Origin: Rosettibacter sp964572725 | GTDB taxonomy: Bacteria > Bacteroidota > Ignavibacteria > Ignavibacteriales > Melioribacteraceae | Length of the DNA stretch: 64,000 nt | NCBI GenBank assembly: GCA_964572725.1 | Contig: CAZNFW010000003.1 | Location: 43,787 to 107,786 of the forward strand | Direction of reading: 5' to 3' | Part shown: piece by piece, positions 45,721 to 53,404 of the stretch | Numbering within the stretch: the first letter of the stretch is position 1 | How the letters are laid out: every line of letters begins with the position of its first letter | The notes under the pieces: model-generated | Databases searched by the model: none | Told to the model about the DNA's origin: nothing | What the model saw: only the letters and a program-made list of their open reading frames with translations | Translations under genes and position numbers: made by a program

Positions 45721-46338
45721 TTATCTGGAAGGATGCAAATTTTTTGTGGGATATTCAGGGTGTAAGTGACAGCAGCAGCATTGAATTTCGTGGTAGTCTA
45801 ATATTGTTCCGTACTTATCAAAATCAAAATGACAGCATTGCATTAATAATTCTTTTAAAATTTTTCTTCCACGTTGAACCCTTGATTTGGCATTTGATAA
45901 TGAAATCCCAAGTCTTTCAGCCATTTGTTTTTGAGTTAATCCTTCATATTCTGTCAATGTAATGGCTTCTTTATAAATACCCGGTAGTTGGTCAATAAAT
46001 TCTTTCAGTCCTTTTGCAATTCTTTTATGGGGATTTTCTTCGATGAACTTTAATACAGCTTCTTCTTTACCTTTATTAACTGCATTATTCTCCTCTTCAA
46101 AGCTTATCCCTTCTGTTTCAGATTTTTTTGAACGATAATAATCAATTATTGTATTTCGAGTTATTTGATAAACCCAACTTTCCAATTTTTCTGAATTCTT
46201 GAGTGTTCCAATGTTATTGTGAATTTTTATAAATACTTCATGAAGTATATCATCAATATCGGCTGGATAATTGACCCTCTTACCAATAAACAGCTTAAGT
46301 TTCTTACTAAACTTTCTATAAAGTTCTTCTGTTGTCAT
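45721..46338 (-). CDS. SigZ-like ECF sigma factor with cysteine-rich C-terminus
   Basis: About 205 residues. Region 2 is shown by DIDDILHEVFIKIHNN and SWVYQITRNTIIDYYR; region 4 by LTEYEGLTQKQMAERLGIS and SNAKSRVQRGRKILKELL. The tail after region 4 holds CCHFDFDKYGTILDYHE then CCCC, a form known from SigZ-type sigma factors. The cysteine cluster may sense metal or redox state directly, since no anti-sigma gene is adjacent; this is inference. The ATG at 46338 is preferred over a TTG ten codons upstream. The permease gene follows after 51 bases and is a likely target. Confidence 0.85.
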   Translation of the reverse strand: MTTEELYRKFSKKLKLFIGKRVNYPADIDDILHEVFIKIHNNIGTLKNSEKLESWVYQITRNTIIDYYRSKKSETEGISFEEENNAVNKGKEEAVLKFIEENPHKRIAKGLKEFIDQLPGIYKEAITLTEYEGLTQKQMAERLGISLSNAKSRVQRGRKILKELLMQCCHFDFDKYGTILDYHEIQCCCCHLHPEYPTKNLHPSR

Positions 46339-46368
46339 TAGAAATTTTTCTATATTAAAGTACTTCAA

Positions 46369-46823
46369 AATATAATTAAAAAATAAATTTCATAAATAAT
46401 TATTTTATTTTTTCTGGTAATTAATAAGAAAAGATTTTGTACAGAGATAAAACTTTTTTAACTAATATATTGAAAATATTTTACTGCCAAGAATTTACAA
46501 ATGAAAACATCAAACAAACAAAATTATTTACTTAAAAAAATTAATTATTCGAATTAAATAATAATTCACCAATCTTTTAATCATGATGTTACATTAATTA
46601 GTAATTTTGTTAATTTAATAATTTGTAAATGTTACTGAATATTTGATAGCTTTATAAAATTTTTTCAAACATTGCGAATTGTTTACGCTCACTGCTTTTA
46701 ATTATTATTGAAATTGATAAGAACGGCACGTATTTATAAAGTCATTTTGAAGAATTTAAATATTTACCCATCATACCATTTTTCCATTTTTCCATTCTTC
46801 CATCTTTCATTAAGCATGAGTTT
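46369..46823. other. Long AT-rich non-coding region
   Basis: About 455 bases between the sigma gene and the glutathione peroxidase gene, both on the minus strand. It holds no supported ORF, tRNA or clear terminator. The one structure seen is the 8-base tandem repeat near its right end (46776-46807). Confidence 0.5.
46776..46807. repeat. Four 8-base tandem repeats
   Basis: CCATTTTT, CCATTTTT, CCATTCTT and CCATCTTT follow one another directly. They begin 16 bases beyond the glutathione peroxidase stop on its transcribed side. No function is evident; copy number could vary by slippage. Confidence 0.75.
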
Positions 46824-47393
46824 CTATTCACTTAACAGCTTTTCAATTTCTTTAGTTATCTCTTCACTTTCTGGTTTAATTTTGCTTCTAAACCTTGCTC
46901 TTATATTTCCATTTTTATCTATCAAAAATTTTTCAAAATTCCATTTTACATCACCCTTTTCTACATTATCGCTGTTAATTAATCTTTCGTACAATGGTGC
47001 TTTTTCGTTTCCAAGAATTTTAATTTTATCAAACAATTTAAATGTCACATTATAGTTAGTTGAACAAAACTTTTTTATTTCTTCGTTTGTGCCAGGTTCC
47101 TGTCCGCCAAAATCATTACAGGGAAATGCTAATATTTCAAAACCTTTGTCTTTAAACTTTTCATAAATTTTTTGTAAACCTTCATATTGAGGAGTAAAAC
47201 CGCATTTGCTTGCAACATTAACTATTAATAATACTTTACCTTTATAATCAGAAAGTTTTACTTCTTTACCATTTATGTCTTTTACAGTTATATCATAAAT
47301 TGAATTTTTCATGTTATTTTCTCCGCCCGCATAAATTTGATTTATAAAAATTATCATAATAATAAGTACAAATTTCTTGCTTAAGTTCTTCAT
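46824..47393 (-). CDS. Exported glutathione peroxidase-like thiol peroxidase
   Basis: The 189-residue protein has an N-terminal signal peptide (about 1-22), so it probably acts in the periplasm. The catalytic motif is NVASKCGFTPQY with Cys64 (codon TGC, not selenocysteine TGA). The rest of the site is FPCNDFGGQEPG and the Trp/Asn pair in VKWNFEKFLI. In most bacteria such Cys forms take electrons from thioredoxin and reduce hydrogen or lipid peroxides. It lies 95 bases downstream of the ECF sigma/anti-sigma pair on the same strand and may belong to that stress regulon. Confidence 0.92.
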   Translation of the reverse strand: MKNLSKKFVLIIMIIFINQIYAGGENNMKNSIYDITVKDINGKEVKLSDYKGKVLLIVNVASKCGFTPQYEGLQKIYEKFKDKGFEILAFPCNDFGGQEPGTNEEIKKFCSTNYNVTFKLFDKIKILGNEKAPLYERLINSDNVEKGDVKWNFEKFLIDKNGNIRARFRSKIKPESEEITKEIEKLLSE

Positions 47394-47488
47394 AGCCTCT
47401 CCTTCTTAATTTTTTTAATAAAACTCAATCGGCATAAAATAAGTTCAACTGTTAGACAAAGAAATTGTTAAGCTTTGCTGAGTTAGAG

Positions 47489-48007
47489 TTATGAAATATT
47501 TTTTAATTTATTTTTGAAATCCTTGTGAGATTCGATTATAAAATAAAGTGCAGTTATAGTTATTAATGTCATCGATGAAGTAATTAATAAAAATAAATTA
47601 TTGTTCATATAATTATTCACAAAAGAAATGCCTTTCTTGAGAAAATCATTCAATTTATCAGAAATACTAATTGAAGATGATTCTTTTATTACAATCCAGA
47701 GAGCAATTGAACAAACTGTTAATAAAATTAAAGTTAAGAACGAAAAAACAGAAATCATAAAATTATTTACACTGCGTTTTACCTTATTAGATTTTTCATA
47801 AATTGATTTCATAACTTTTTCGGTAATATCCTCGGGGGCAGAATAAACTTCAAGGTTTCTTAAAGCATCATCGACAAAACGGAGAGTTTTTAATTTTTTT
47901 AATGCATTTTCATCTTTTTCCAGAATACTATTGAACTCATTTATTTTTTCTTTGCTTAAAGAATTATCCAAATAATCATTCATCAATTCATCAATATAGT
48001 CATTCAT
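47489..48007 (-). CDS. Putative membrane anti-sigma factor
   Basis: This 172-residue protein begins with an acidic helical region (DYIDELMNDYLDNSLSKEKINEF) of the kind found in zinc-less anti-sigma domains. Two membrane segments follow (about 88-112 and 140-160). Its start overlaps the stop of the ECF sigma gene by 4 bases, the usual arrangement for a sigma factor and its membrane-bound inhibitor. Assignment rests on position and topology; no HxxxCxxC zinc motif is seen. Confidence 0.78.
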   Translation of the reverse strand: MNDYIDELMNDYLDNSLSKEKINEFNSILEKDENALKKLKTLRFVDDALRNLEVYSAPEDITEKVMKSIYEKSNKVKRSVNNFMISVFSFLTLILLTVCSIALWIVIKESSSISISDKLNDFLKKGISFVNNYMNNNLFLLITSSMTLITITALYFIIESHKDFKNKLKNIS

Positions 48008-48570
48008 AATATTTCCTCCTTAAAATTATGTTTAAGCAGTAAATCCCTCAACGCATTCCTTGAACGGTGCAGCATAACTTTTGTATTTACAAGTGAAGTC
48101 CCTAAAACATTGCTTATTTCATTAATTGAGAATCCATCAACATAGTACATAATTAAAACAAGTGCGCTGCGTATTGGCAATTTATCAATCATTTTTAAAA
48201 TATATTCTTTAGGATTTTCTGTTGATGAATAAATTTCATTATCATATTCTGCTAAATCAAAATGTTCATCAATTGATGTCATTTCCTGCTCAATTTTTCT
48301 TTTCTTTGAACTCAGTTTTGTCAATCCAGTATTGTAAACTATTTTGTAAAACCATGTAGAAAATTGGGATTCGTATCTGAATGAATTTAGAGAATTAAAT
48401 GCTTTTAAAAAACAGTCCTGTAACGCTTCCTCTGCATCCATTTCGTTTTTCAGCATTCTCTTTAAAAGATTAAATGCTCTGTCTTTATAACGATTAATTA
48501 TTAAAGAAAAATCTGCAATATTCCCTTTTTTTACCGATTCTATTATTTCTATGTCAGTTAAATTTTTCAT
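48004..48570 (-). CDS. ECF-type RNA polymerase sigma factor
   Basis: A 188-residue sigma-70 family factor with regions 2 and 4 only. Region 2 contains AEEALQDCFLKAFNSLNSF and FSTWFYKIVYN; region 4 contains LVLIMYYVDGFSINEISNVLG and VNTKVMLHRSR. The ATG at 48570 is chosen over the GTG directly before it. It is translationally coupled to the putative anti-sigma gene. Glutathione peroxidase downstream suggests an envelope or oxidative stress response, which is inference. Confidence 0.92.
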   Translation of the reverse strand: MKNLTDIEIIESVKKGNIADFSLIINRYKDRAFNLLKRMLKNEMDAEEALQDCFLKAFNSLNSFRYESQFSTWFYKIVYNTGLTKLSSKKRKIEQEMTSIDEHFDLAEYDNEIYSSTENPKEYILKMIDKLPIRSALVLIMYYVDGFSINEISNVLGTSLVNTKVMLHRSRNALRDLLLKHNFKEEIL

Positions 48571-48787
48571 CACTATTTGTGACTAAGTTCCATCTCAAAT
48601 GGTTACAGATTCATTAAAATATTTTATATTCTTAAACCTAATTTAATATATAGCAATAAACAAATATCCCTGTAACCTATTTTATTAACTCATAGTCTTA
48701 AGCTGTAGAGAAAAAAATTATGACATTAAAGAATTAATAAAATCTTTTTTATTGTTTGATAAAAATTAACAAACAAGGAGAATAAAA

Positions 48788-49150
48788 ATGGGAGAAGGAA
48801 TAATAGCATTGTTTATACCAATAGTTGCCATTGTAGTAACTGGAATTGTATTGGTAACATTTTTTTACTTTCGATCCAAAGAAAAGCAATTAATGATAGA
48901 AAAGGGACTTTCATACGAACATATGATTGAATTGTTAAAATCAAGGAAAGACTCTTATGGATTACTTAAAGCAGGAATTATAATTTTTTTCTTTGGAATT
49001 GGTGTAGGAACAGGAGTATTAATAGAAGGTTATACTGGGGTTGACAAATGGGTTCCATTACTTATCTTTGTAATGTTAGGATTGGGTTTTATTGTAGCAT
49101 TTATTGTAGCACGTAAATTAGAAGAAAGAGACAAAAAAAGGTCGAGTTAA
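48788..49150 (+). CDS. Small membrane protein (DUF6249-like)
   Basis: The 120-residue protein has three hydrophobic segments (about 5-27, 57-80 and 87-108). The linker after the first reads RSKEKQLMIEKGLSYEHMIELL, a pattern common in Bacteroidota DUF6249-like proteins, where the family function is unknown. A good AAGGAG site lies 7 bases before the ATG. It diverges from the ECF sigma gene, so it could be part of the same regulon. Its stop lies within a terminator hairpin shared with trxB. Confidence 0.75.
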   Translation: MGEGIIALFIPIVAIVVTGIVLVTFFYFRSKEKQLMIEKGLSYEHMIELLKSRKDSYGLLKAGIIIFFFGIGVGTGVLIEGYTGVDKWVPLLIFVMLGLGFIVAFIVARKLEERDKKRSS

Positions 49151-49161
49151 GCTCGACCTTT
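49137..49161 (-). terminator. Terminator between convergent genes
   Basis: A perfect 10-base stem (AAAGGTCGAG with CTCGACCTTT) and 5-base loop. It includes the stop codon of the small membrane protein. On the minus strand a run of seven T follows, so it should end trxB well; on the plus strand the tail TTTAATTT is weaker. Confidence 0.85.
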
Positions 49162-49164
49162 AAT

Positions 49165-50115
49165 TTATGCTAATTCGTGTTCCTCTAGCCAGTGTTGAGC
49201 ATCTAAAGCTGCCATACAACCTGTTCCTGCTGCTGTTATAGCCTGCCTGTATTTTTTATCTGCCACGTCACCGGCTGCAAAAACTCCTTCTATACTTGTT
49301 TTTGTTGTTCCAGGTTGAACAATTACATAACCTGTTTCATCAAGTTCAAGCTGTCCTTTGAATAATGATGTATTTGGCTGATGTCCAATAGCCATAAAAA
49401 TTCCATCAGCTTGAACTTCCCATGTAGAATTATCTTTTGTGCTTTGTAAAATTGCCCCTGTTACAAACTTTCTACCATTTTCTTCTTTACCAAGTATTTC
49501 TTTTATAACTGCACTTGTAATGAATTTAATCTTTGGATTTTTTTTAGCTCTTTCAAGCATAATTTTTGAAGCTCTAAATTCATCTCGCCTATGAATAATT
49601 GTAACTTCAGAAGCAAACTTTGTAAGATAAATTGCCTCTTCCATTGCTGTATCACCACCACCGACAACAAGCACTTTTAAATCCTTAAAGAAAAAACCAT
49701 CGCAGGTTGCACATGCAGAAACTCCATAGCCCATAAATTTCTTTTCACTTTCTAATCCCAATAATTTTGCTGATGCACCAGTAGCAATAATAACAGCATC
49801 AGCTGTGTGAGTTTCATTTTCTGCTTTTATAACAAAAGGACGTCTTGTAAAATCAACCTCAGTTACACTTTTGAAAAAACATTTAGCACCAAATTTGCAA
49901 GCTTGTTTTCTCATTATATCCATAAGTTCAGGACCCTGAATACCATTTTCGAAACCGGGATAATTTTCAACTTCTGTAGTTATTGTTAATTGACCACCTG
50001 GCTGCATTCCTTCAAAAACAATAGGATTAAGATTTGCTCTCGCTGTATAAAGTGCTGCTGTTAATCCTGCAGGACCTGAACCAATAATTACAACTTTATG
50101 GTGATTTTCTGCCAT
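49165..50115 (-). CDS. trxB: Thioredoxin reductase
   Basis: TrxB passes electrons from NADPH through FAD to thioredoxin. The 316-residue length is standard. The FAD-binding GSGPAGLTAALY is near the N-terminus, the redox pair is C135-A-T-C138 followed by DGFFF, the NADPH loop is VVGGGDTAMEEA, and the C-terminal FAD motif is GVFAAGDVADKKYRQ. The ATG at 50115 has GGAGA upstream; an earlier TTG is less likely. It may support the thiol peroxidase encoded nearby. Confidence 0.97.
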   Translation of the reverse strand: MAENHHKVVIIGSGPAGLTAALYTARANLNPIVFEGMQPGGQLTITTEVENYPGFENGIQGPELMDIMRKQACKFGAKCFFKSVTEVDFTRRPFVIKAENETHTADAVIIATGASAKLLGLESEKKFMGYGVSACATCDGFFFKDLKVLVVGGGDTAMEEAIYLTKFASEVTIIHRRDEFRASKIMLERAKKNPKIKFITSAVIKEILGKEENGRKFVTGAILQSTKDNSTWEVQADGIFMAIGHQPNTSLFKGQLELDETGYVIVQPGTTKTSIEGVFAAGDVADKKYRQAITAAGTGCMAALDAQHWLEEHELA

Positions 50116-50208
50116 ACTTTTCTCCAATATTGTGTTTTGCAAATTTATTCATTTTTATTTTTTTGTATCAATTAGATGGAAAACTTATGATAGAGATTCA
50201 AAGTTCTT

Positions 50209-51129
50209 TTATGAAACAAGAAAACTTGCATTCCTTTTAAGTCCTCTTAATTTAGCTCTGCTAATTGGACTGGATTGAAATCTTGCTTTGAATTCTTCTT
50301 CTGTCATATTAAGAATTTCATTTATTTCAAGTTCTTTATTTGCTTTTGTGTTGAATTCATGCTCTGATGTGGGTTTAGAAAATTTTTTATTCCATGGACA
50401 AACTTCCTGACATATATCGCAGCCAAAAATCCAATTATCAAATTTACCTTTGAATTCATCAGGAATTTCTCCTTTATTTTCTATTGTTAAAAATGAAATA
50501 CAACGATTTGAATCAAGAACATATTCATTTACTATTGCACTAGTTGGGCAGGCATCAATACAGGCCCTGCATGTTCCGCAGTGGTCCGTTATTATTTCAT
50601 TATATTCAAATTCGTAATTAGTTATAATTGTTGCCAAAAAAAACCAGCTACCAATTTCCCTTGAAATTACATTTGTATGTTTTCCCATCCATCCAATTCC
50701 TGCTCTTACCGCCCATACTTTATCCATAACTGGTCCAGTGTCGACATAGGATTTTGATTCAAACGATGGCTCAATTGCTTTTAATTCATCTCCAAGTATT
50801 TCTAATTTATCCCATATTATTAAATGATAATCTTTACCCCATGCATAACGGGATACCTTACCTTTACTTTCTTTATTTGTGTAATTATCATTTACAAAAT
50901 AATTTATTGCAAGAGAAATAACACTCTTGGCATCTGGAAGTATATTTTTAACATCAAATCTTTTTTCAACATTTTTGCTCATGTATTCCATAGATGCATT
51001 ATAACCTTTGTTTAGCCATTCTTTGAGATTTTTTATTTCCCTTTCTAATAATTCTGCTCGAGCAAAACCAATCAAATCAAATCCGAGTTCTTTTGCTTTT
51101 GCAATTACTATTTGATTTGTTAACTTCAT
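50209..51129 (-). CDS. queG: Epoxyqueuosine reductase
   Basis: QueG reduces epoxyqueuosine to queuosine in tRNA using cobalamin and two [4Fe-4S] clusters. The 306-residue protein has the cluster motifs CGTCRACIDACPTSAIV and CDICQEVCPW, and the N-terminal LGFDLIGFARAE. The YVDTGPVMDK and GWMGKHTN segments belong to the cobalamin-binding domain of the family. Together with nrdJ it is a second B12-dependent enzyme in the window. The Rieske/hydrolase pair lies downstream (60 bases). Confidence 0.95.
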   Translation of the reverse strand: MKLTNQIVIAKAKELGFDLIGFARAELLEREIKNLKEWLNKGYNASMEYMSKNVEKRFDVKNILPDAKSVISLAINYFVNDNYTNKESKGKVSRYAWGKDYHLIIWDKLEILGDELKAIEPSFESKSYVDTGPVMDKVWAVRAGIGWMGKHTNVISREIGSWFFLATIITNYEFEYNEIITDHCGTCRACIDACPTSAIVNEYVLDSNRCISFLTIENKGEIPDEFKGKFDNWIFGCDICQEVCPWNKKFSKPTSEHEFNTKANKELEINEILNMTEEEFKARFQSSPISRAKLRGLKRNASFLVS

Positions 51130-51189
51130 TTTTACACTTTAATTGTTTTTGAGAATTTTTTTTGATTGTCAGCTCTTCATGTACTAAAG

Positions 51190-51525
51190 TTACCATTTCT
51201 GAGATTTTTTACTCACTTTCACATAAACATAATCATCATCTATTCTTACTTCATAAGTGTCAAGGCCTTTTCCTCCATTTACAAGATTTCCGCTTGATAA
51301 ATTAAATTTCCATCCATGAATTGGGCATAATACTTTATCATCTTCAATTTCACCTTCATGCATTAAATGAGTTTTTTGATGTGGGCATATATTACTCAAA
51401 GCATAAACTTTACCATTAACTTTAAATAATGCAATTTCAACATCATCAACAAAAAATTGTTTTCCAGTTTTTTCTTTTAGTTCAGAATATTTGCAAATTT
51501 TCTCAAATCCTTCATTTTGTATCAC
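51190..51525 (-). CDS. Rieske [2Fe-2S] ferredoxin-like protein
   Basis: The 111-residue protein is a single Rieske domain. Cluster ligands are C47-P-H49 and C67-P-I-H70, with GW following. Length and sequence are close to NirD-type or dioxygenase-ferredoxin components, which pass electrons to a partner enzyme. The partner is not clear here. It overlaps the MBL-fold hydrolase upstream by 4 bases, so the two are translationally coupled and may work together. Confidence 0.9.
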   Translation of the reverse strand: MIQNEGFEKICKYSELKEKTGKQFFVDDVEIALFKVNGKVYALSNICPHQKTHLMHEGEIEDDKVLCPIHGWKFNLSSGNLVNGGKGLDTYEVRIDDDYVYVKVSKKSQKW

Positions 51526-52370
51526 TTCAACTCCGTAAATTTTTCTTTAATCAAAAATCCCTTTTCATTTTTTGTTACAGCAGCAGCCACTGTAAACGGG
51601 TCATGTTCAAAAAATATAATCCAGTTTTGTTCAATTGCTTTGTTTAAAATATCCTTTTTTTCTTTTAGAGTAACTAATGGTTGCAAATCATAACCTGTTA
51701 TATAAGGAAGAGGTATATGAGTTGTAAAAGGAAACAAATCACCGCAGAAAAGAATTGTTGCAGATGAATCCGAAATTTTAATCAGCTGCTGAGCAAATGT
51801 ATGACCATCTGAAATTAATATTTGAATTTCATCATCAAAATATTCTTCGCCATTTAAGAAGTTTAAGACCCCTGATTCATACAATGGCATAAATCTATTT
51901 GATACAAAACTTGCTCTGTCCCGTTCAGATGGATTAATTGCCCATTCAAAATGTTTTTTTTGAATGTAATATTTTGCATTTGGAAAAGCTGGAACCCATT
52001 TATCATTTTCCAATTTTGTTGCACCGCCTGTATGATCAAAATGCAAATGGGTTAATAAAACATCCGTTATTTCTTCTGGCTTTATATTACGATTTAAAAG
52101 AGACTTTATTAAATCCATTTCTGACTGGTTAACATTATAAATGCGATTAAATTTTTCATCCCAGTTATAACCAATTCCTGTATCGATTAAAATTTTTCTA
52201 TCATTGCTTGCTAAGAGTAAGCATCTTGCATTAAGCTCTACACGGTTTAATTCATCAGGTGGATTCGTATTTTGCCAGAGCGGTTTTGGAATAATTCCAA
52301 ACATCGCTCCTCCATCAAGAGCAAATTTGCATGTTTCAATTGTGTGTAATTCGTATTTACCGATTCTCAT
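51522..52370 (-). CDS. Metallo-beta-lactamase-fold hydrolase
   Basis: The 282-residue protein has the MBL metal motif H108-L-H110-F-D112-H113 (THLHFDHTGG) and later metal ligands in DGHTFAQQ and FCGDLFPF. The arrangement resembles lactonases (AHL or quorum-quenching type) and related esterases, but the substrate is unknown. No signal peptide is present, so it is cytosolic. Its stop overlaps the Rieske gene start by 4 bases. Confidence 0.88.
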   Translation of the reverse strand: MRIGKYELHTIETCKFALDGGAMFGIIPKPLWQNTNPPDELNRVELNARCLLLASNDRKILIDTGIGYNWDEKFNRIYNVNQSEMDLIKSLLNRNIKPEEITDVLLTHLHFDHTGGATKLENDKWVPAFPNAKYYIQKKHFEWAINPSERDRASFVSNRFMPLYESGVLNFLNGEEYFDDEIQILISDGHTFAQQLIKISDSSATILFCGDLFPFTTHIPLPYITGYDLQPLVTLKEKKDILNKAIEQNWIIFFEHDPFTVAAAVTKNEKGFLIKEKFTELK

Positions 52371-52440
52371 TTTTTCTCTTTATGTTTAATAGTAATTATT
52401 TTGATGCTCTTTAAATTTAGTAATAAACTTAGGAAATATT

Positions 52441-53334
52441 ATGAACAATCGAAAAATAAGTTTTGGTTCCTTCTTATTTAATTCTATAACCTTTTTAATA
52501 TTTTCTTTTTCTTTGATTAGCTGTTCTTTTTTTCAAAAGTCAATTACAAATAACTCAACTGAAATTAAAGTGATGACGTTCAATATTCGTTATGGAACAG
52601 CAGATGATGGAGAAAACAGCTGGTCAAAAAGAAAAGATATTTTATTTGATGTGGTCAGAGATTATAACCCCGATATTATTGGCATGCAAGAAGTACTAAA
52701 ATTTCAATTAGATGAGTTATTAATTGAACTGCAAAATTATAATTATGCTGGTGCAGGCAGAGATGATGGAAAAACTGCCGGTGAATATTCACCAATACTT
52801 TTTTCAAAAGAACGATTCATACTTGATACAACAGAAACTTTCTGGTTTTCAAATACGCCAAAAATTCCCGGTTCAAAAAGCTGGGGAAATAATATTGCTC
52901 GTATCTGCACCTGGGTTAAATTGTTCGATAAATTTACACGAAAAACAATTTATGTTTTTAATCTTCATCTTGACCATCAATCTTCTGAATCCAGAAAAAA
53001 GAGTGCTGATGCTTTAGTAAAAAAAATTTATGATATGAAAATTACACACCCAATAATTCTCACAGGAGATTTTAACTGTGGTGAAAATGACGAAACAATT
53101 AAAACCATTCTTAATTCTAAATTAATTGATACTTACAGAATATTAAATAAAAAAAGCAATAATGAGGGTACATTCCATAACTTCAAAGGTGATGATTCGG
53201 GAGATAAAATAGATTTTATTTTTGTCTCAAAAGATTTTGATACTATTGAATCCAGCATCATAAAAACAAATAGAAACGGCAAATATCCATCAGACCATTT
53301 TCCTGTTACTGCGATTTTAAAATATCATAATTAA
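52441..53334 (+). CDS. Exported endonuclease/exonuclease/phosphatase-family protein
   Basis: The 297-residue protein begins with a hydrophobic leader and lipobox-like FSLISC (Cys28), so it is probably a lipoprotein outside the cytoplasm. The EEP fold motifs are MTFNIRYG, GMQEV (metal Glu), NLHLDHQS, LTGDFNCGEND and SDHFPV at the end. All catalytic positions appear intact. Members hydrolyse phosphodiesters of nucleic acids or phospho-lipids/sugars; the substrate cannot be set. Confidence 0.88.
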   Translation: MNNRKISFGSFLFNSITFLIFSFSLISCSFFQKSITNNSTEIKVMTFNIRYGTADDGENSWSKRKDILFDVVRDYNPDIIGMQEVLKFQLDELLIELQNYNYAGAGRDDGKTAGEYSPILFSKERFILDTTETFWFSNTPKIPGSKSWGNNIARICTWVKLFDKFTRKTIYVFNLHLDHQSSESRKKSADALVKKIYDMKITHPIILTGDFNCGENDETIKTILNSKLIDTYRILNKKSNNEGTFHNFKGDDSGDKIDFIFVSKDFDTIESSIIKTNRNGKYPSDHFPVTAILKYHN

Positions 53335-53404
53335 TAATTATTAACCCGCCAGAGAATTTAATGAAATTTTTAAATAATCACTCTTATTCCTGGTGAGTTA
53401 AACT

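Noticed and set aside
46776..46807. CRISPR array
   Set aside because: The repeats are 8 bases, directly adjacent and without spacers; no cas genes are in the window.
46824..47393. Selenocysteine in the glutathione peroxidase
   Set aside because: The catalytic codon is TGC (Cys64), so no selenocysteine is involved.
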